From Owenia fusiformis (taxonomy: Eukaryota > Annelida > Polychaeta > Sabellida > Oweniidae): a DNA stretch of 64,000 nt. The position numbers and the translations under genes were made by a program. The first letter of the stretch is position 1. Each line of letters starts with the position of its first letter. The stretch is from assembly GCA_903813345.2 (NCBI GenBank), contig CAIIXF020000005.1:41393394-41457393 (forward strand). The letters run 5' to 3'. Of this stretch, positions 10,786 through 23,800 are shown piece by piece. The notes under the pieces are model-generated. The model was not told the DNA's origin. It saw nothing but the letters and a program-made list of their open reading frames with translations, and made no database searches.

Positions 10786-11217
10786 CACCCAAACATATAT
10801 TTTAAACATAATGTTGCAATGGAAAAAATATATGATGGGTGACAATCAGTTCAACTACCAATAAGATATTAATCAAGATAAAGGTTAACTATGGCTTAGT
10901 TTAAAAAGGTCTATGCGAGCTAAACATGATTAATAATTCGATGCAAGTCTAGAGTAATGCGGAGCAGGGACTGGGAAAAGATATACAGACTGACAGAGAC
11001 AAGGGAATTACATGTAAAAAGGAAGTTGGTTTCCGAGAAATAGAATGTAGACAGAAGGCATACTTAATGAATTCTTGAAATATTTCTCTGGAGGTTGTCT
11101 TTCAAAAGTATCGGCCTGCATGTCTAATGAATGGAGTGGTCTCAACGAAAAGCTGATCATACTCTTTACATTCGTTTAACTGGATATACCTCGCACAAAA
11201 ACGATGACGAAGTTAAA

Positions 11218-11223
11218 AATAAA
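11218..11223 (+). promoter_or_regulatory. Candidate polyadenylation signal of gene A
   Basis: AATAAA occurs 433 bases after the stop; another at 11465-11470 is an alternative. Nothing else distinguishes them. Confidence 0.3.
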
Positions 11224-12147
11224 GTGGAGCAGTTTCAAATCCCATTTTAATTGTTTTGTAAATGATTATCTTGAAATATCCTTTTTTCAAGAAGTTGTTC
11301 ATATAGTGTAGAAGAAACTTTTGTTATTTTTAAACTGAAAAAACAAGGTCCTCTTTTCAGAAAATAAGTAACAATTTCGGGTCCGAATCCATAGTTTTTC
11401 GTGTAAAACAAGAAAGACAGATGTTTGCTTTGTACGTTTCGTTTTATTTGGTACAATGGAATGAAATAAAATAGGATAAATTATAAGTAGACATACTATT
11501 CTATTTTTAACTAGAGCACGTCATATGGTTTCATCATAGAAGGGATGGATAGGAAATATTACAGGAAAATAGACAGGAAACTGATCTCATCCAATTTGTT
11601 TTCTTTTAATCTAGTAGGTAGGCACGCAAAATCCAAATGACTCAACCATATGAATGCTTATTAAATTTTCTTTGGATTTTGCTTCAGTTGCTCTTTACTA
11701 ATCATGTTTATCGCAAAATGGAAAATTATAACTACAAAACAATTTGAAAAAACAATATGGCCATCGAATTAAATGAGGCCATTCAAATGGACGGTATATA
11801 TAGTCTCACAGAATGAAAAGGAACCATGTACAACATCCACTGGTTCCAATAATGGAATGGAATATTTTGAACGAGTTGAACTACCAGGTAAACATTTCCC
11901 AGATATAGCATTCGGCATCTAGTGTGTCCATGCAAAAATGTCGAATGGAAACTAATTATATAAGTATGTACTATTAATTCTCTAGAACGTTATGCCTTAT
12001 TTCCTAGTGTTTTGCATTGGTCTACATTAATTATTAGAATTAAATTATAACAAGTTATCTTTAATCAAAATATGTATTTTCCTAATTCTTGGCCTTTCGT
12101 TTTCATAAGACATGCAAGTATAAAGCTGAACCACAAATCACTTTCAG

Positions 12148-12660
12148 TTCCTCCAATATGTCGATACGACGATTGCCTGAACGGTGGAACGTGTACAGCC
12201 CTTAGCAATGGTCTCACAGAATGTGACTGTGCCCATGGTTTCTGGGGCAGATACTGTGAACAAAGTATTGTATCTATTACAAAAGCAGGCATTTTTAATT
12301 TTTCAAAGAATAAAACTGATCAACATTTTATCTAATAAGCAGTCACTCTGAATATACACAAATAAATCGGGGAGTGATATAGTGAATATTTTGTTTAAAT
12401 TATTTTGACATTATAATCATTTTAAAGCAAGCAAAAATTAATTACAATGCGTTTCTTTACCAACATTACACCTCATAACCGCATATTTGTGTGTTTGCAT
12501 TCATACACTTGCTTATGCCATCTAGGTACCTCGTACAAACCATGTGCGAAGAATCCTTGTCTAAATGGAGGCTTGTGTATTCCTGCCTCGGACGACAACT
12601 CTGGCTTTTCATGTGATTGCACCAATAACTTCGAGGGCAAAATTTGTGAATTACCACCAG
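12148..12660 (+). CDS. Gene A' exons: two EGF-like domains
   Basis: Exons 12148-12264 and 12526-12660, identical to the gene A EGF exons at 7055 and 7433. Confidence 0.75.
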
Positions 12661-12836
12661 GTAGCTGTACATAATATTTCTTTTGAAAGTGTGGGGGTAA
12701 AGTAAAAGTACGAAATAAAGAAATGTGTACACTAATGAAGGTACACAATGTCTACATTATGTAACGATGCAATTGGTTAATAATTGAAGTTTCAGATGTA
12801 GCAGTAAATGACAAATTGCATCAATCACATTTTCAG

Positions 12837-13842
12837 GTCGATGTGAATTCCAACTAGGGTGCGAAGGCAGCGATAGGTCTAGATGTCGCTATAGGGCTGA
12901 ATTTTATTGTAATCCTGTATATACTGAAGTCAGCGTTCGCATCACAGCATCTCAGTCTCAGAACACGTGGATTGGTATTGGGTTCTCCATGAGCAAACGC
13001 ATGGTAGTATAAATGAGTAAATATTTAATGATAAAATTATATGATATATGAGTATATGATAGACAACATATTATACTACTATATTTTTCATTGAAATGCA
13101 AGGTCGAAGTAGGTTTATTATATCTAATTAGAAGAGATGCCAATAAATATTATTAGTTGACCTTGAACAAAGACACTCTCATCCTCTGTACCCCTGGTAT
13201 CACTGTTGCTTTCCTGTGGTGTTCTGTTTCTCACTGCATTTTTGTTTTTTTGTAGCCTAACAGTGATGTAATTACTGGTTGGTTAGATGGCGACAGGGGT
13301 GTTGTTCAAGACAGGTATTAACGACAAACAGTAATGGCATGATATCGATTTACATTGATAAATGTAAATGTAAAAATGAAAAAAATACACGAAAGAAATC
13401 ACAAAGTATCACCCAACCAAAGCAATTGTCTATCATGTAAAACAATGTCACAAACAATATGAAAATATTCTGTGATGAAGAACGTCCATAGCTTCCATGC
13501 GTGTTTTGTCTCTTCAAATGTCACCTATTATTCTTTAGCATAATGCGCGTGAATATATATTTTACAGATGGGCTCAGGGGTATTCCCGACCCAAGCTAGA
13601 CCGAACCAACAATCTCATCGACACTGCTGTCTTTACCAACGAAGATGGAACGACGACGATGCAATTCAAGCGAGAACTGAACACAACGGACCCTGAGGAC
13701 GTCGGGTTAGGCCCCGACTGCATATATATACTATTTCCTGTTGGTGGTGGATACATCGGAGACAACTATAAAATCTCAAAACATTTGCAGACTCCAAATG
13801 TGACTGCTGAAAAAGTTTGCATCACTACATGTCCTGCGTTTA
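12837..13842 (+). CDS. Gene A' exons: DOMON domain
   Basis: Exons 12837-13003, 13256-13314 and 13568-13842, identical to the gene A DOMON exons. Confidence 0.75.
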
Positions 13843-13954
13843 GTATGTTCCTTGCCAATAGTTTACTAGTGCAATTCAAGATTAATTGTCCAGTATACGG
13901 TTTGTCAATATGTTTTGATTACATTTATGATTTCTTCCTTTTGGACCAATCTAG

Positions 13955-14794
13955 GTGGTAAATGGAGCCCCACTGTTCCCGAGGCTACAACAAAATCTCC
14001 TGGCTCTATAGGGGATAAATGCCCAGTTATAGATGGGCCACCATCGACCTGCGAAAGCCTATGCTCATCCCATGATGACTGCGATTCTAGTCATAGATGC
14101 TGCTATAATGGTTGTGGATATGAGTGTTTCAGAATTGAAGGTGAGTTAATGAAGTAGTAAATGGTTACGAATGTCTGTCATCATGTGAATTAAAATTGAA
14201 AATCGATCCTTGCAGCTAGTTTTTGTTGCAATATGGTAGGCCTAGGTCTGTAACTATATATTGAGGTGTTTAATTTTGAAAGGTGAAGAGCCTGACTCCA
14301 AAGAAGATAAATGCCCAGCTATTGATGGCCCACCATCCACTTGTGAACGACAGTGTGAATCCCAAGGTGATTGCCCAGCCGAACATATTTGCTGTTATAA
14401 TGGATGCAGTAATGAGTGTATGCGACCAGAACAAGAAGGTATACCAACACAGCCAAGGCACATCTAATGATATACAGAGAAACAAAAATAAAACTAATCT
14501 TTAGAAGACAATATGCTGAGATTTTTTATAAGCTAGAGCAGTACAGATATATTAGTGCTAGAAGCACCAACTGATAATTATAGTAAAATTATATTACAAA
14601 ATTACAAAGTTGCATTCCCATATTTTTTACAGTTGATGACAAGAAAGGGGAGTGCCCTCGTGTATCTGAGACTCCCGATACATGTACGAATGAATGTAGT
14701 GTCAATAGTGAGTGTCCAAGTGAGCTGTTATGTTGCTCTAATGGGTGTTCCTTGCAGTGCATGCAGCCAGTCATTGGGAGTACCAACGACACAG
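13955..14794 (+). CDS. Gene A' exons: three WAP domains
   Basis: Exons 13955-14140, 14283-14438 and 14633-14794, identical to the gene A WAP exons. Confidence 0.75.
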
Positions 14795-14950
14795 GTGCGA
14801 ACATCCACATTTTGCCGGATTTTAAGAATATCATTTTAAAATAAATATGTTCCATTTGGTTCACATTTGGTAAATTCATATTGAGAGGTTTAGAAAAACT
14901 GTGTTATGTGCATTAATTAACCAACTTATCTATATTAGACATGTTTTCAG

Positions 14951-15878
14951 ATATGTTCTTACGAGTTTCTGCTAATCTGGTCAGTGGACACACAGGACAG
15001 GGAATAGATGGAGCACATGTGTCCCTGTATCATATCACGACTATGTTTAATGGAACTCTCATAGCAACGGGGTAAGACAACCTCAACATAGAACTACGCT
15101 TCAAATACAATGTCATCAAAATATCGTAACTTTCTGTAACTGTAATATTCTTCAATTCAGCTGAAATAATCAAAATGTCTCTAAAAAACATTTACTGAAA
15201 ATTTCATGGAAAATATCAACTATAGATAAAGTTAGAACATAGTGCATTACTTCTGGGACAACCCTCGTACATATGTATAATTAAGGCATTTCTCTCTTTT
15301 GATAGAAAATGCAGTCACTTGTGAAAGGTCTTTAATTTTTTAGCTAAAACTGTAGAGCGTCAGTTTTGTGAGCGAAAATCCTGGGTTCGATTCCCATGCG
15401 GAGCATTGATCTTTATGTCTAGCTGTTACACTGCAGTTCCTCGGACGAGCGTGTCCAGGGTCGTTACACGTTACATACCATTCTTATTTCAGGATCACAG
15501 ATTCTCAAGGTTATATCTACAACCTTTCTGCCAAAGAAAAACTTGTCCCTAGCAAAACATACGCCCTTCATTTTAACACGGAAAATGGATTTGACGCGGT
15601 TCAATTTCCATTCATTCAGGTGTGTATAAGGCCGAACAGTAGTTATTTACATGAAAATAATTATTTATGCTAACATAGTTATTCACTTTAATGTAAAAGC
15701 AAATATCTACCCACTCTATTACAATGTCTGTACATTTTATTATTAGGTCAACTTTGTAGTAAGAGATGAAGATGAAAATTACCATTTTACCATTGTTGCT
15801 AGCAGTTTTTCCTACACTGTCCACCACGCCCCACCACCAAGCCGGGAAATGCTTAGACACATGCTAGAACAGCAGTAG
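14951..15878 (+). CDS. Gene A' exons: TTR-like domain and stop
   Basis: Exons 14951-15071, 15493-15619 and 15747-15878, identical to gene A. The last exon ends in the same TAG. Confidence 0.75.
15334..15406 (+). ncRNA. tRNA-like sequence, second copy
   Basis: Copy of 10241-10313 carried by the tandem duplication. Confidence 0.55.
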
Positions 15879-16925
15879 CACCCAAACATATATTTTAAAC
15901 ATAATGTTGCAATGGAAAAAATATATGATGGGTGACAATCAGTTCAACTACCAATAAGATATTAATCAAGATAAAGGTTAACTATGGCTTAGTTTAAAAA
16001 GGTCTATGCGAGCTAAACATGATTAATAATTCGATGCAAGTCTAGAGTAATGCGGAGCAGGGACTGGGAAAAGATATACAGACTGACAGAGACAAGGGAA
16101 TTACATGTAAAAAGGAAGTTGGTTTCCGAGAAATAGAATGTAGACAGAAGGCATACTTAATGAATTCTTGAAATATTTCTCTGGAGGTTGTCTTTCAAAA
16201 GTATCGGCCTGCATGTCTAATGAATGGAGTGGTCTCAACGAAAAGCTGATCATACTCTTTACATTCGTTTAACTGGATATACCTCGCACAAAAACGATGA
16301 CGAAGTTAAAAATAAAGTGGAGCAGTTTCAAATCCCATTTTAATTGTTTTGTAAATGATTATCTTGAAATATCCTTTTTTCAAGAAGTTGTTCATATAGT
16401 GTAGAAGAAACTTTTGTTATTTTTAAACTGAAAAAACAAGGTCCTCTTTTCAGAAAATAAGTAACAATTTCGGGTCCGAATCCATAGTTTTTCGTGTAAA
16501 ACAAGAAAGACAGATGTTTGCTTTGTACGTTTCGTTTTATTTGGTACAATGGAATGAAATAAAATAGGATAAATTATAAGTAGACATACTATTCTATTTT
16601 TAACTAGAGCACGTCATATGGTTTCATCATAGAAGGGATGGATAGGAAATATTACAGGAAAATAGACAGGAAACTGATCTCATCCAATTTGTTTTCTTTT
16701 AATCTAGTAGGTAGGCACGCAAAATCCAAATGACTCAACCATATGAATGCTTATTAAATTTTCTTTGGATTTTGCTTCAGTTGCTCTTTACTAATCATGT
16801 TTATCGCAAAATGGAAAATTATAACTACAAAACAATTTGAAAAAACAATATGGCCATCGAATTAAATGAGGCCATTCAAATGGACGGTATATATAGTCTC
16901 ACAGAATGAAAAGGAACCATGTACA

Positions 16926-17350
16926 AGTCATATATAACTTTCACAGCTTTTAAATGTAATTATATTGCGTTGACTGAACAAATGATAACTGAGATTTCGC
17001 CAGAAAGAGTCGATGTCTGTAACTCTGGTGGATAAATCTTTTTATATTTAATTTTTTTAGCCTCCAATACTGAAGAATAGTATACCTATAGTTTATTGTA
17101 TAGTATACATATACTTATACCTTATGCTAATTAAACAATTACAATATCATGAATTATACACAGTTCTGTATGATTGAGCAAAATTTAAACCCAAATTAAC
17201 AATGGATACATTGGAAAATCAGCCAAAGAATCTGCTTTGGTGCATAATAGAGACATTCTTAGTCCAATCTGGACCCAGAAAAAGAGTTGTCATAGTCCTA
17301 ATTTCCCATACCCCATTCTTAGCCCTCTTTGTCCTGTTTTCTGTTTCTTT
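16926..17350. other. Space between convergent genes A' and B
   Basis: AT-rich sequence with no gene. A TTTATT at 17092-17097 gives AATAAA on the minus strand, 254 bases past the gene B stop, and is a candidate polyadenylation signal for B. Confidence 0.4.
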
Positions 17351-17857
17351 TCATCTCGAATCAAATCCAGATCCAGATCCGGAATCCAAGCCAGATCCAG
17401 AACCAGATCCGGAATCCAATCCAGATCCGGAATCTAATTCAGATCCAGAATCCAATTGCGATCCAGAATCCAATCCAGATTCAGAACTAGATCCGGAATC
17501 CGAACCTGATCCGGAATCCGAACCTGATCCGGAATCCAAGCCTAATCCAGAACCATAACTGGAATCAAATCCAGAACCAGAATCCAATCCAGATCCAGAA
17601 CCAGATCCGGAATCCAATCCAGAATCAGATCCAGCATCCAAGCCAGATCCGGAACCAGATCCAGAATCAAATCCGGAGGCAGATCCAGAATCGATGGTGT
17701 CATTCTGACGATCATCCCATTCTCCAGGCATGTTCTCTAAGATGATGGATATCATCTCGCGACTCATTGGCGGTAGTTGGTTTACAGAATATGAGAATCT
17801 TCCTGCCACAACCGTAAAGTGGTACATGTCCTTCTGGCCAGTATGTCGGAAAAACAC
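17351..17857 (-). CDS. Gene B last exon: end of TTR-like domain plus acidic Ser-Gly tail
   Basis: A 507-nt phase 0 exon starts VFFRHTGQKDMYHFTVVAGR, continues FSYSVNQLPP and MISIILENMPGEW, then changes to about 110 residues of DSGSGSG / GLDSGSG-type repeat ending FDSR-stop. The first part aligns with gene A exon 10654. Ser-Gly pairs next to acidic residues match the usual glycosaminoglycan attachment context (as in serglycin-type cores). The tail is encoded by a GATCCGGAATCC-type minisatellite. Confidence 0.87.
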   Translation of the reverse strand: MFFRHTGQKDMYHFTVVAGRFSYSVNQLPPMSREMISIILENMPGEWDDRQNDTIDSGSASGFDSGSGSGSGLDAGSDSGLDSGSGSGSGLDSGSGFDSSYGSGLGLDSGSGSDSGSGSDSGSSSESGLDSGSQLDSGSELDSGSGLDSGSGSGSGLDSGSGSGFDSR

Positions 17858-20800
17858 CTGGAATTACACAGAACATTTCGTTCTTTAATTCAGTTCACAT
17901 GTATTATGGAGCTGGGTTCGATCGTTGGTGTAAATTAAAAGAATGAAAGATTTTGGATTAATAGAAAGTCATAGCTTTCTTAGGTACTGATTCCTTTTTC
18001 GCCCAAATGTGACCAACAAGAATCGAGTCATTTGGAATTAAAAACTAGAAAATATCAACGCCATCAAAGGTTAAGGTAATACAATGTCCTGGATTTGCAA
18101 AAGGTGGGCAATGTTCATTTATTAGATAATTGTCAAAGTTTGATCATTATGGCTACTTATAAACGGATGAATACACGTATCTGTACTTAAAGAGAGAAAC
18201 GTCATTTGCATAGATTTGGTCAACAGAATTGAATACAGGTTTATTAATATTAGGTACGTTGAACTTAAACATAATGCGAAGTCTTTAATTCTCATATCAT
18301 TAGTTTTCGGCCCAATGTGATTCGGACACGTGGGATTCGGAGTGGACGATTGCGATTCGGACGAATGAGAGTCGGACGATTGCGATTCGGACGAATGAGA
18401 TTCGGATGATTGGGATTCGGACGAATGGGATTCGGACCATTTTGATTCGGGAGAATGGGATTCGGACCAAAGGTGTGTGTCATTGGTCCGAATCATTTAT
18501 TCCTTGGATATCTGGTTTCAAGGTACCGTGGTACTTAACAGGAAATGACAAAACAGGAAGTGACAAAGCCATGCTGGATTTCAAACATGTTTTGAACCAA
18601 GATAACAGAGTTCTGTTTTGACCTCCAGTCAGTTTAATTAGTTCCACATGTCCGATGACCAGGATCACAATGAACATGGTCAAAATGACCCCAAACATGA
18701 TGAAATAAATTTTTCTTTTCAGCCCTCTGAAAATGTGACAGAAAATTGCTAAAAGTAGGCGCTTAGGAAAGGTCACTGAACAGAATCTTTTGAATTTGTC
18801 AGAAAACGTGCCCAATATATTGCTCAAAATGTACCACCCGTGTACCGAAAATTGAATGTGTTTGATACACATTAACTTTACATTTTTATAAAACTGACAT
18901 CATGTGGCTATAGTACCCTGATACTTGTTTATTTCGCAATAATTTAATGATGCACCCGAGACGACGATTCTGTCAACAGACCAACATGTCAATTAAGATG
19001 ACGAGAGAAACGAGTGAAGTCGCACGCATTTGGGAAAACCGTGAATTATTTTGTATTGCACGAAATGTTCAATACATACACCCCTTCAAAACAAATAATC
19101 CGAAAATGTATGTGTCCCTTTAAGTCGCCGAATGAAACAGGGAAACAAAACATTGGAAGAGACTAAGGCACTTAGTAAATAAACTAACCTGAATAAAAGG
19201 GTATTGTACATATTCAAAGGCATACTCAGTGCTGAAATACAGGAAATAGTTTCTGCCCCTCTCCAATGGCTCCTTTGTCCGTAAAGTAGTAACATATCCC
19301 ATGTTATCAGTTTTCCTGAAAAACAAGCATAAATAACGAGGTATGCAAAAGTAATGGCCATTTTTGTGGTATGTAAAACATATTCACAGTCAAGTTTATA
19401 GTATGTATTTTGAGTTATATTCAAATACTACTCACCCCATACCAATTAAGGTATGACCACCTCCCATTTCCATCCTTCTCAATGAAACTGGTACATTTGG
19501 CATACCCATTCCCGTCATTGAATTAACAAGGTTCCCAGTCACTTGCAACTTCATAGAGTCTGAAAAGGAGCAGTCTTATCTCATTTATAATCTAGAACAC
19601 AATCACATATGAGATGCATTCATTGATGAATGGCATTCATCATTACATATCATTATTGACCAACTGATTCATTAAAGTTGTATACCTATTGGATTCACGC
19701 AGATCTTTCCACATCCATTTGAGCAACATTTCTTTTTGCCTTGGCACCTGTCATCTTTGTCACATTCATGTGTACATATACCTGCAGAATCAGAATCGAT
19801 TCTTGGGCACATACCAGGTTTCTCTGAAACAAAACCCAAAATACGTACGTTAACATTTATGATCACTTCTGTGTCAATATCAGATATACCTGAATGTCGG
19901 CAGTGCGAACACTCAGCATCAATTGCCAACAAGAAGGAACAGTTCAACTATGAGGGAATAAGTTCGATTTTACATGGACTTCCAAGAGAAAGCAAGACAA
20001 TTTATAGTTTAGCTTAACATTGTTACTGTTTTCCGACTGTCCCAAGAAAATAATTGATATTTACTAGAATAGTAATAACTATAGTAAGAAACAGAAATTC
20101 AGATTAGAGATCAGTAACGAGTTTTAGGCTATCAGAATATGATTGTACATCTTACCACAATGTATTTCTGTACATAGAACATGTCTATCGGTACAAGTAC
20201 ACCTGTTGCATCCATCGTTAGCGGGGAAGGAGGAGCCATTTTGAAAGTATTTACCGTCGTATTTGCACACTGTCAAATAAAATGTATCACTCTAAAGATT
20301 TTCATTAATAAAAAAGCGGATTAAATATGAGTGAAGCTCCAAATATTTCAAAAGTATTTATCATCGACTTGAACACTAACAAATAAAACCAATGGTATTG
20401 GAATCATACCGGAATCACGTTTATCTTGGAATATACCTAAAACGCTGTAAAGTTGAAACGTCAAATATATGAAATATAAGGAATGTATAAAGCCCAACTA
20501 GCGGGCTAATTCAGTTTTTGAATGGATCATGGTCGAGTGTGGTTCGATCAATACTTTTCCGAGCTAATCAGAAATTGAATTGAAGTGTCGCTATATGAAA
20601 TTCATTCCTTTTAACTTGATCTATAAAATTGTTAATGAGCGTTTCTAATATGAGAGTACACATTACAAATGACAAGAAACTTCCCATTGGATAATTTAAT
20701 GAAGATAATATTACCGACATTAATTGGCAGAACCTGGCAAAAATTAGGCAATAGGAAAATTAAAGAATTGAGCAAAATTACCACGTATACAGTAGTTCCA

Positions 20801-23800
20801 AATAAAAGTTCAACTAATATGAAAGTACACATAACAAATAAACTATTTATGAACCCATCAAACCTGGTTTATCTGGACAACTAGGACAGCATTCACCATC
20901 CTTCACTGTAGGTGAGGTGTTGTTTTCACATTGCGGCACCTCGCACGAAAGTGAGTAACACATTGCCCCTTCTTCCATACAAGTGCAATGTAAACATGGA
21001 TTACTAGTTTTGAAATCACCAAGAGGATATTGCTTTCCCTCATAATCACAATCTAAAATGATATTATGGTGATTAACAAACATGGCATAATTGATCGGAA
21101 CATTCAGCAATTCTCTGCACTCAATGAAATGTCATCTCTGGTGTGTTATACAAATATAAGCTTTCATTTGATTATTGCTCTTTAATCATTTATACTGAAT
21201 AGTAATCAATGCAATGTCACCTACATGGGGGAGGTGGTGTAGGTGTTACCGGTGTAGGACACTGGAGACAACACCTTCCTGGTGGTACAAAAGGTAGAGA
21301 TCCATCGTCACACTTTTCTACATTGGCACAGCGAACAGCTCTACAATCTAAATAATGATTTGGGAATCTTTGAGCTCGTTCTTCTCTGTAGCATATAATG
21401 TTTTTGTTAATATGCCTATATGTAAAATTGTGGATATTTTGTTTATCCGTATCTGATAAGCAAAGTCAACGTTGAAAGTTTATAATGTTCAATTAAAATG
21501 AGCAACGTCTGTGCATTATGTTCATTACCTTCACCACATTGCTGGCAACATTCACCAGGTGGCGTATACAAAGTTACACCCTCTTTGCACTTATATAGGG
21601 GACAGTCCACCAAACTGCAGTCTGAAATAAAAGTTAAAATTACGAATGTAAACAAATTTAAACAGGCTTTGCACTTATATAGGGGACAGTCCACAAAACT
21701 GCAGTCTGCAATGAAAGTTAAAACCATGCATGTACATACAAACAAAGCTACACTGTCTTTGCACTTATATAGTGTACAGTCACACGGGTTCACAAAGAAG
21801 GACCTTCTTTGCGATATAGGCTAAGGGCACATGAGATGACAATGCTTACATGATTTTTTAAAAATAAACATTATATTGGTATCTAAAGTTAGTAAACTTG
21901 GATACACGGGACCCCTTCCTTCTCACTGGACTATAGCAGTCGCTCTAATTTGTATTGTTAATAATGCCGAATAACTTACCAGTTTTCATTTTTTCACAGA
22001 AGACACCCTCAAATACATCAGGGCATTTGCAATCAAAAGCTCTGCCATCTTGAGTCATAAACAAACCTCCTCTGGGCACACAGCTAGCATCATTCATACA
22101 AGGGCTTGAGGAACAACCACTCTGCTCTGGAAGATACAACGATTTGTTAGATATGAATCACATTCTTTGTCATATATTGTGTAATTTGAGATGTAACAAA
22201 GTTACCATCTTTGCACTTATATAGGAAACAATTAACCAAACTGCAGTCTAAAATTATATTTAAAATCACGCATGTTAACAAACGTTACCCTTATATTGAG
22301 GACAGTCTGCCAAACTGTAGCCCGAAATTAAATTTAAAATCACGAAAGTTAACACACTTTACATATATATATATATAGGAGACACTCGACCAAACTGCAT
22401 TCTGAAAGTACAGTTCTAAAAGCACACGTGCTTGCAAAGGTTGAGCTTCCTTGCTATTATAAAGAGGCCACAGAATGATAATTTTTAATCAAAGTAGCTA
22501 TAGACACCATATCGTTATCTTAAATTCTGGTAAATACCCGGGGCCCATTCCTTCTTACAAGACTATAGCAGTCATTTTAATATTACTGTAGTATTATAAA
22601 TATTTAAGGATTTAAGCCCTGGACTCAGTGTATTGTTTGCTGAATCATACCATGAAGGTGTTGTTTCCAAACCTTTGCATGACCATGCAGCAGGAATGCA
22701 AAGTTTAGGAAACAACGCCTGAGTGGAATGAAGCAGCTACAATGCATTGAGTCTTGGGCTTAAATTCTTTTCAAACATTACAATTTTTTCTACAAAATGA
22801 TCCAAAAGAAACTAAATCAGTTAAAAGAACACATTTTCAATGACATTTTTTGCAAAGGTCAATTTGGCAAGTCATCAAATCCAATGTGAAAAGTCCAATC
22901 ATCACCATGACAACTGTTTAACTAGTGACCTTGCATGTTTTACTGATATTTCACACACTTTTCTATATGTGAAATACTGTGTTCGGATTGGCTGGAATCA
23001 GACACACCTTGCCATGCTATGTGTGAATGTAGAATAACTAAAAGTGAACTGTACTCGAGATCAGGCTTAATCCATTACCACATACCTATTGGATCCATAC
23101 AGATCTTTCCACATCCATTTGAGCAACATTTCTTTTTGCCTTGGCACTTGTCATCTTTGTCACATTCATGTATACATATACCTACAGAATCAGGATAAAG
23201 CCTTGGGCATATACCAGGTTTCCCTGAAACAAAACAGTAACGTAAACGTTTATCATTAATTACTTTGTCAGTATACACGAATTTCAACTGGGCACACGAA
23301 TCATCCATTCTCCACAATATAGAACACTTCTAAAAGAAGAAATGAATGTGTATTTTAGTTCAGCTTCACATTCAATTCCTTTCTTAATATTCACAGCCGA
23401 AGTATATACAATTGTAGGGGGGACCAGAAATCCAGATCAAAGACAATTACAAGATCATTAAAGTTCTAGGCTATCAGAATATGATTATACATCTTACCAC
23501 AATGTATTTCTGTACATAGAACCTGTCTATCGGTACAAGTACACCTGTTGCATCCATCGTTAGCGGGGAAGGAGGAGCCATTTTGAAAGTATTTACCGTC
23601 GTATTTGCACACTGTCAAATAAAATGTATCATTCTAAAGGTTTTCATTAATGAAAAAGCGGACTAAACACTGAGTGAAGCTCCAAATATTTCAAAAGTAT
23701 TTATTATCGACTTGAACACTGACAAATAAAACCACTGGTATTGGAATCATATCGGAATCACGTTTATCTTGGAATCTAAAGGTATTCCTAAAACACTGTA

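Larger units (their letters stand above)
6740..11832 (+). repeat. Tandem direct duplication, unit 1 (5093 bp)
   Basis: Every stretch I compared is identical to 11833-16925 at an offset of 5093, coding and non-coding alike. The edges share one base (a at 6740, 11833 and 16926). The unit runs from inside PAN 5 to about 1 kb past the gene A stop. Perfect identity means a very recent event or an assembly duplication. Confidence 0.95.
11833..15878 (+). pseudogene. Gene A': headless duplicate of the 3' half of gene A
   Basis: It contains the last 55 nt of PAN 5 without an acceptor (11833-11887), EGF 12148-12264 and 12526-12660, DOMON 12837-13003, 13256-13314 and 13568-13842, WAP 13955-14140, 14283-14438 and 14633-14794, and TTR-like 14951-15071, 15493-15619 and 15747-15878. 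All exons and splice sites are intact and unchanged from gene A. It has no signal peptide exon or recognisable promoter of its own. It could be transcribed only by read-through past the first stop and splicing from PAN 5, PAN 4 or earlier into 12148; all are phase 1, so such a transcript would stay in frame. Otherwise it is a new truncated duplicate or an assembly artefact. Confidence 0.7.
11833..16925 (+). repeat. Tandem direct duplication, unit 2 (5093 bp)
   Basis: Second copy of 6740-11832. Its left junction joins the 3' flank of unit 1 to the middle of PAN exon 5. Confidence 0.95.

Noticed and set aside
17202-17558. Plus-strand frame with Asp-Pro-Glu-Ser repeats
   Set aside because: It is the antisense of the Ser-Gly tail of gene B; the same happens at 42964-43545 and 62130-62447. 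The minus-strand exon has homologous phases, splice sites and a conserved domain.
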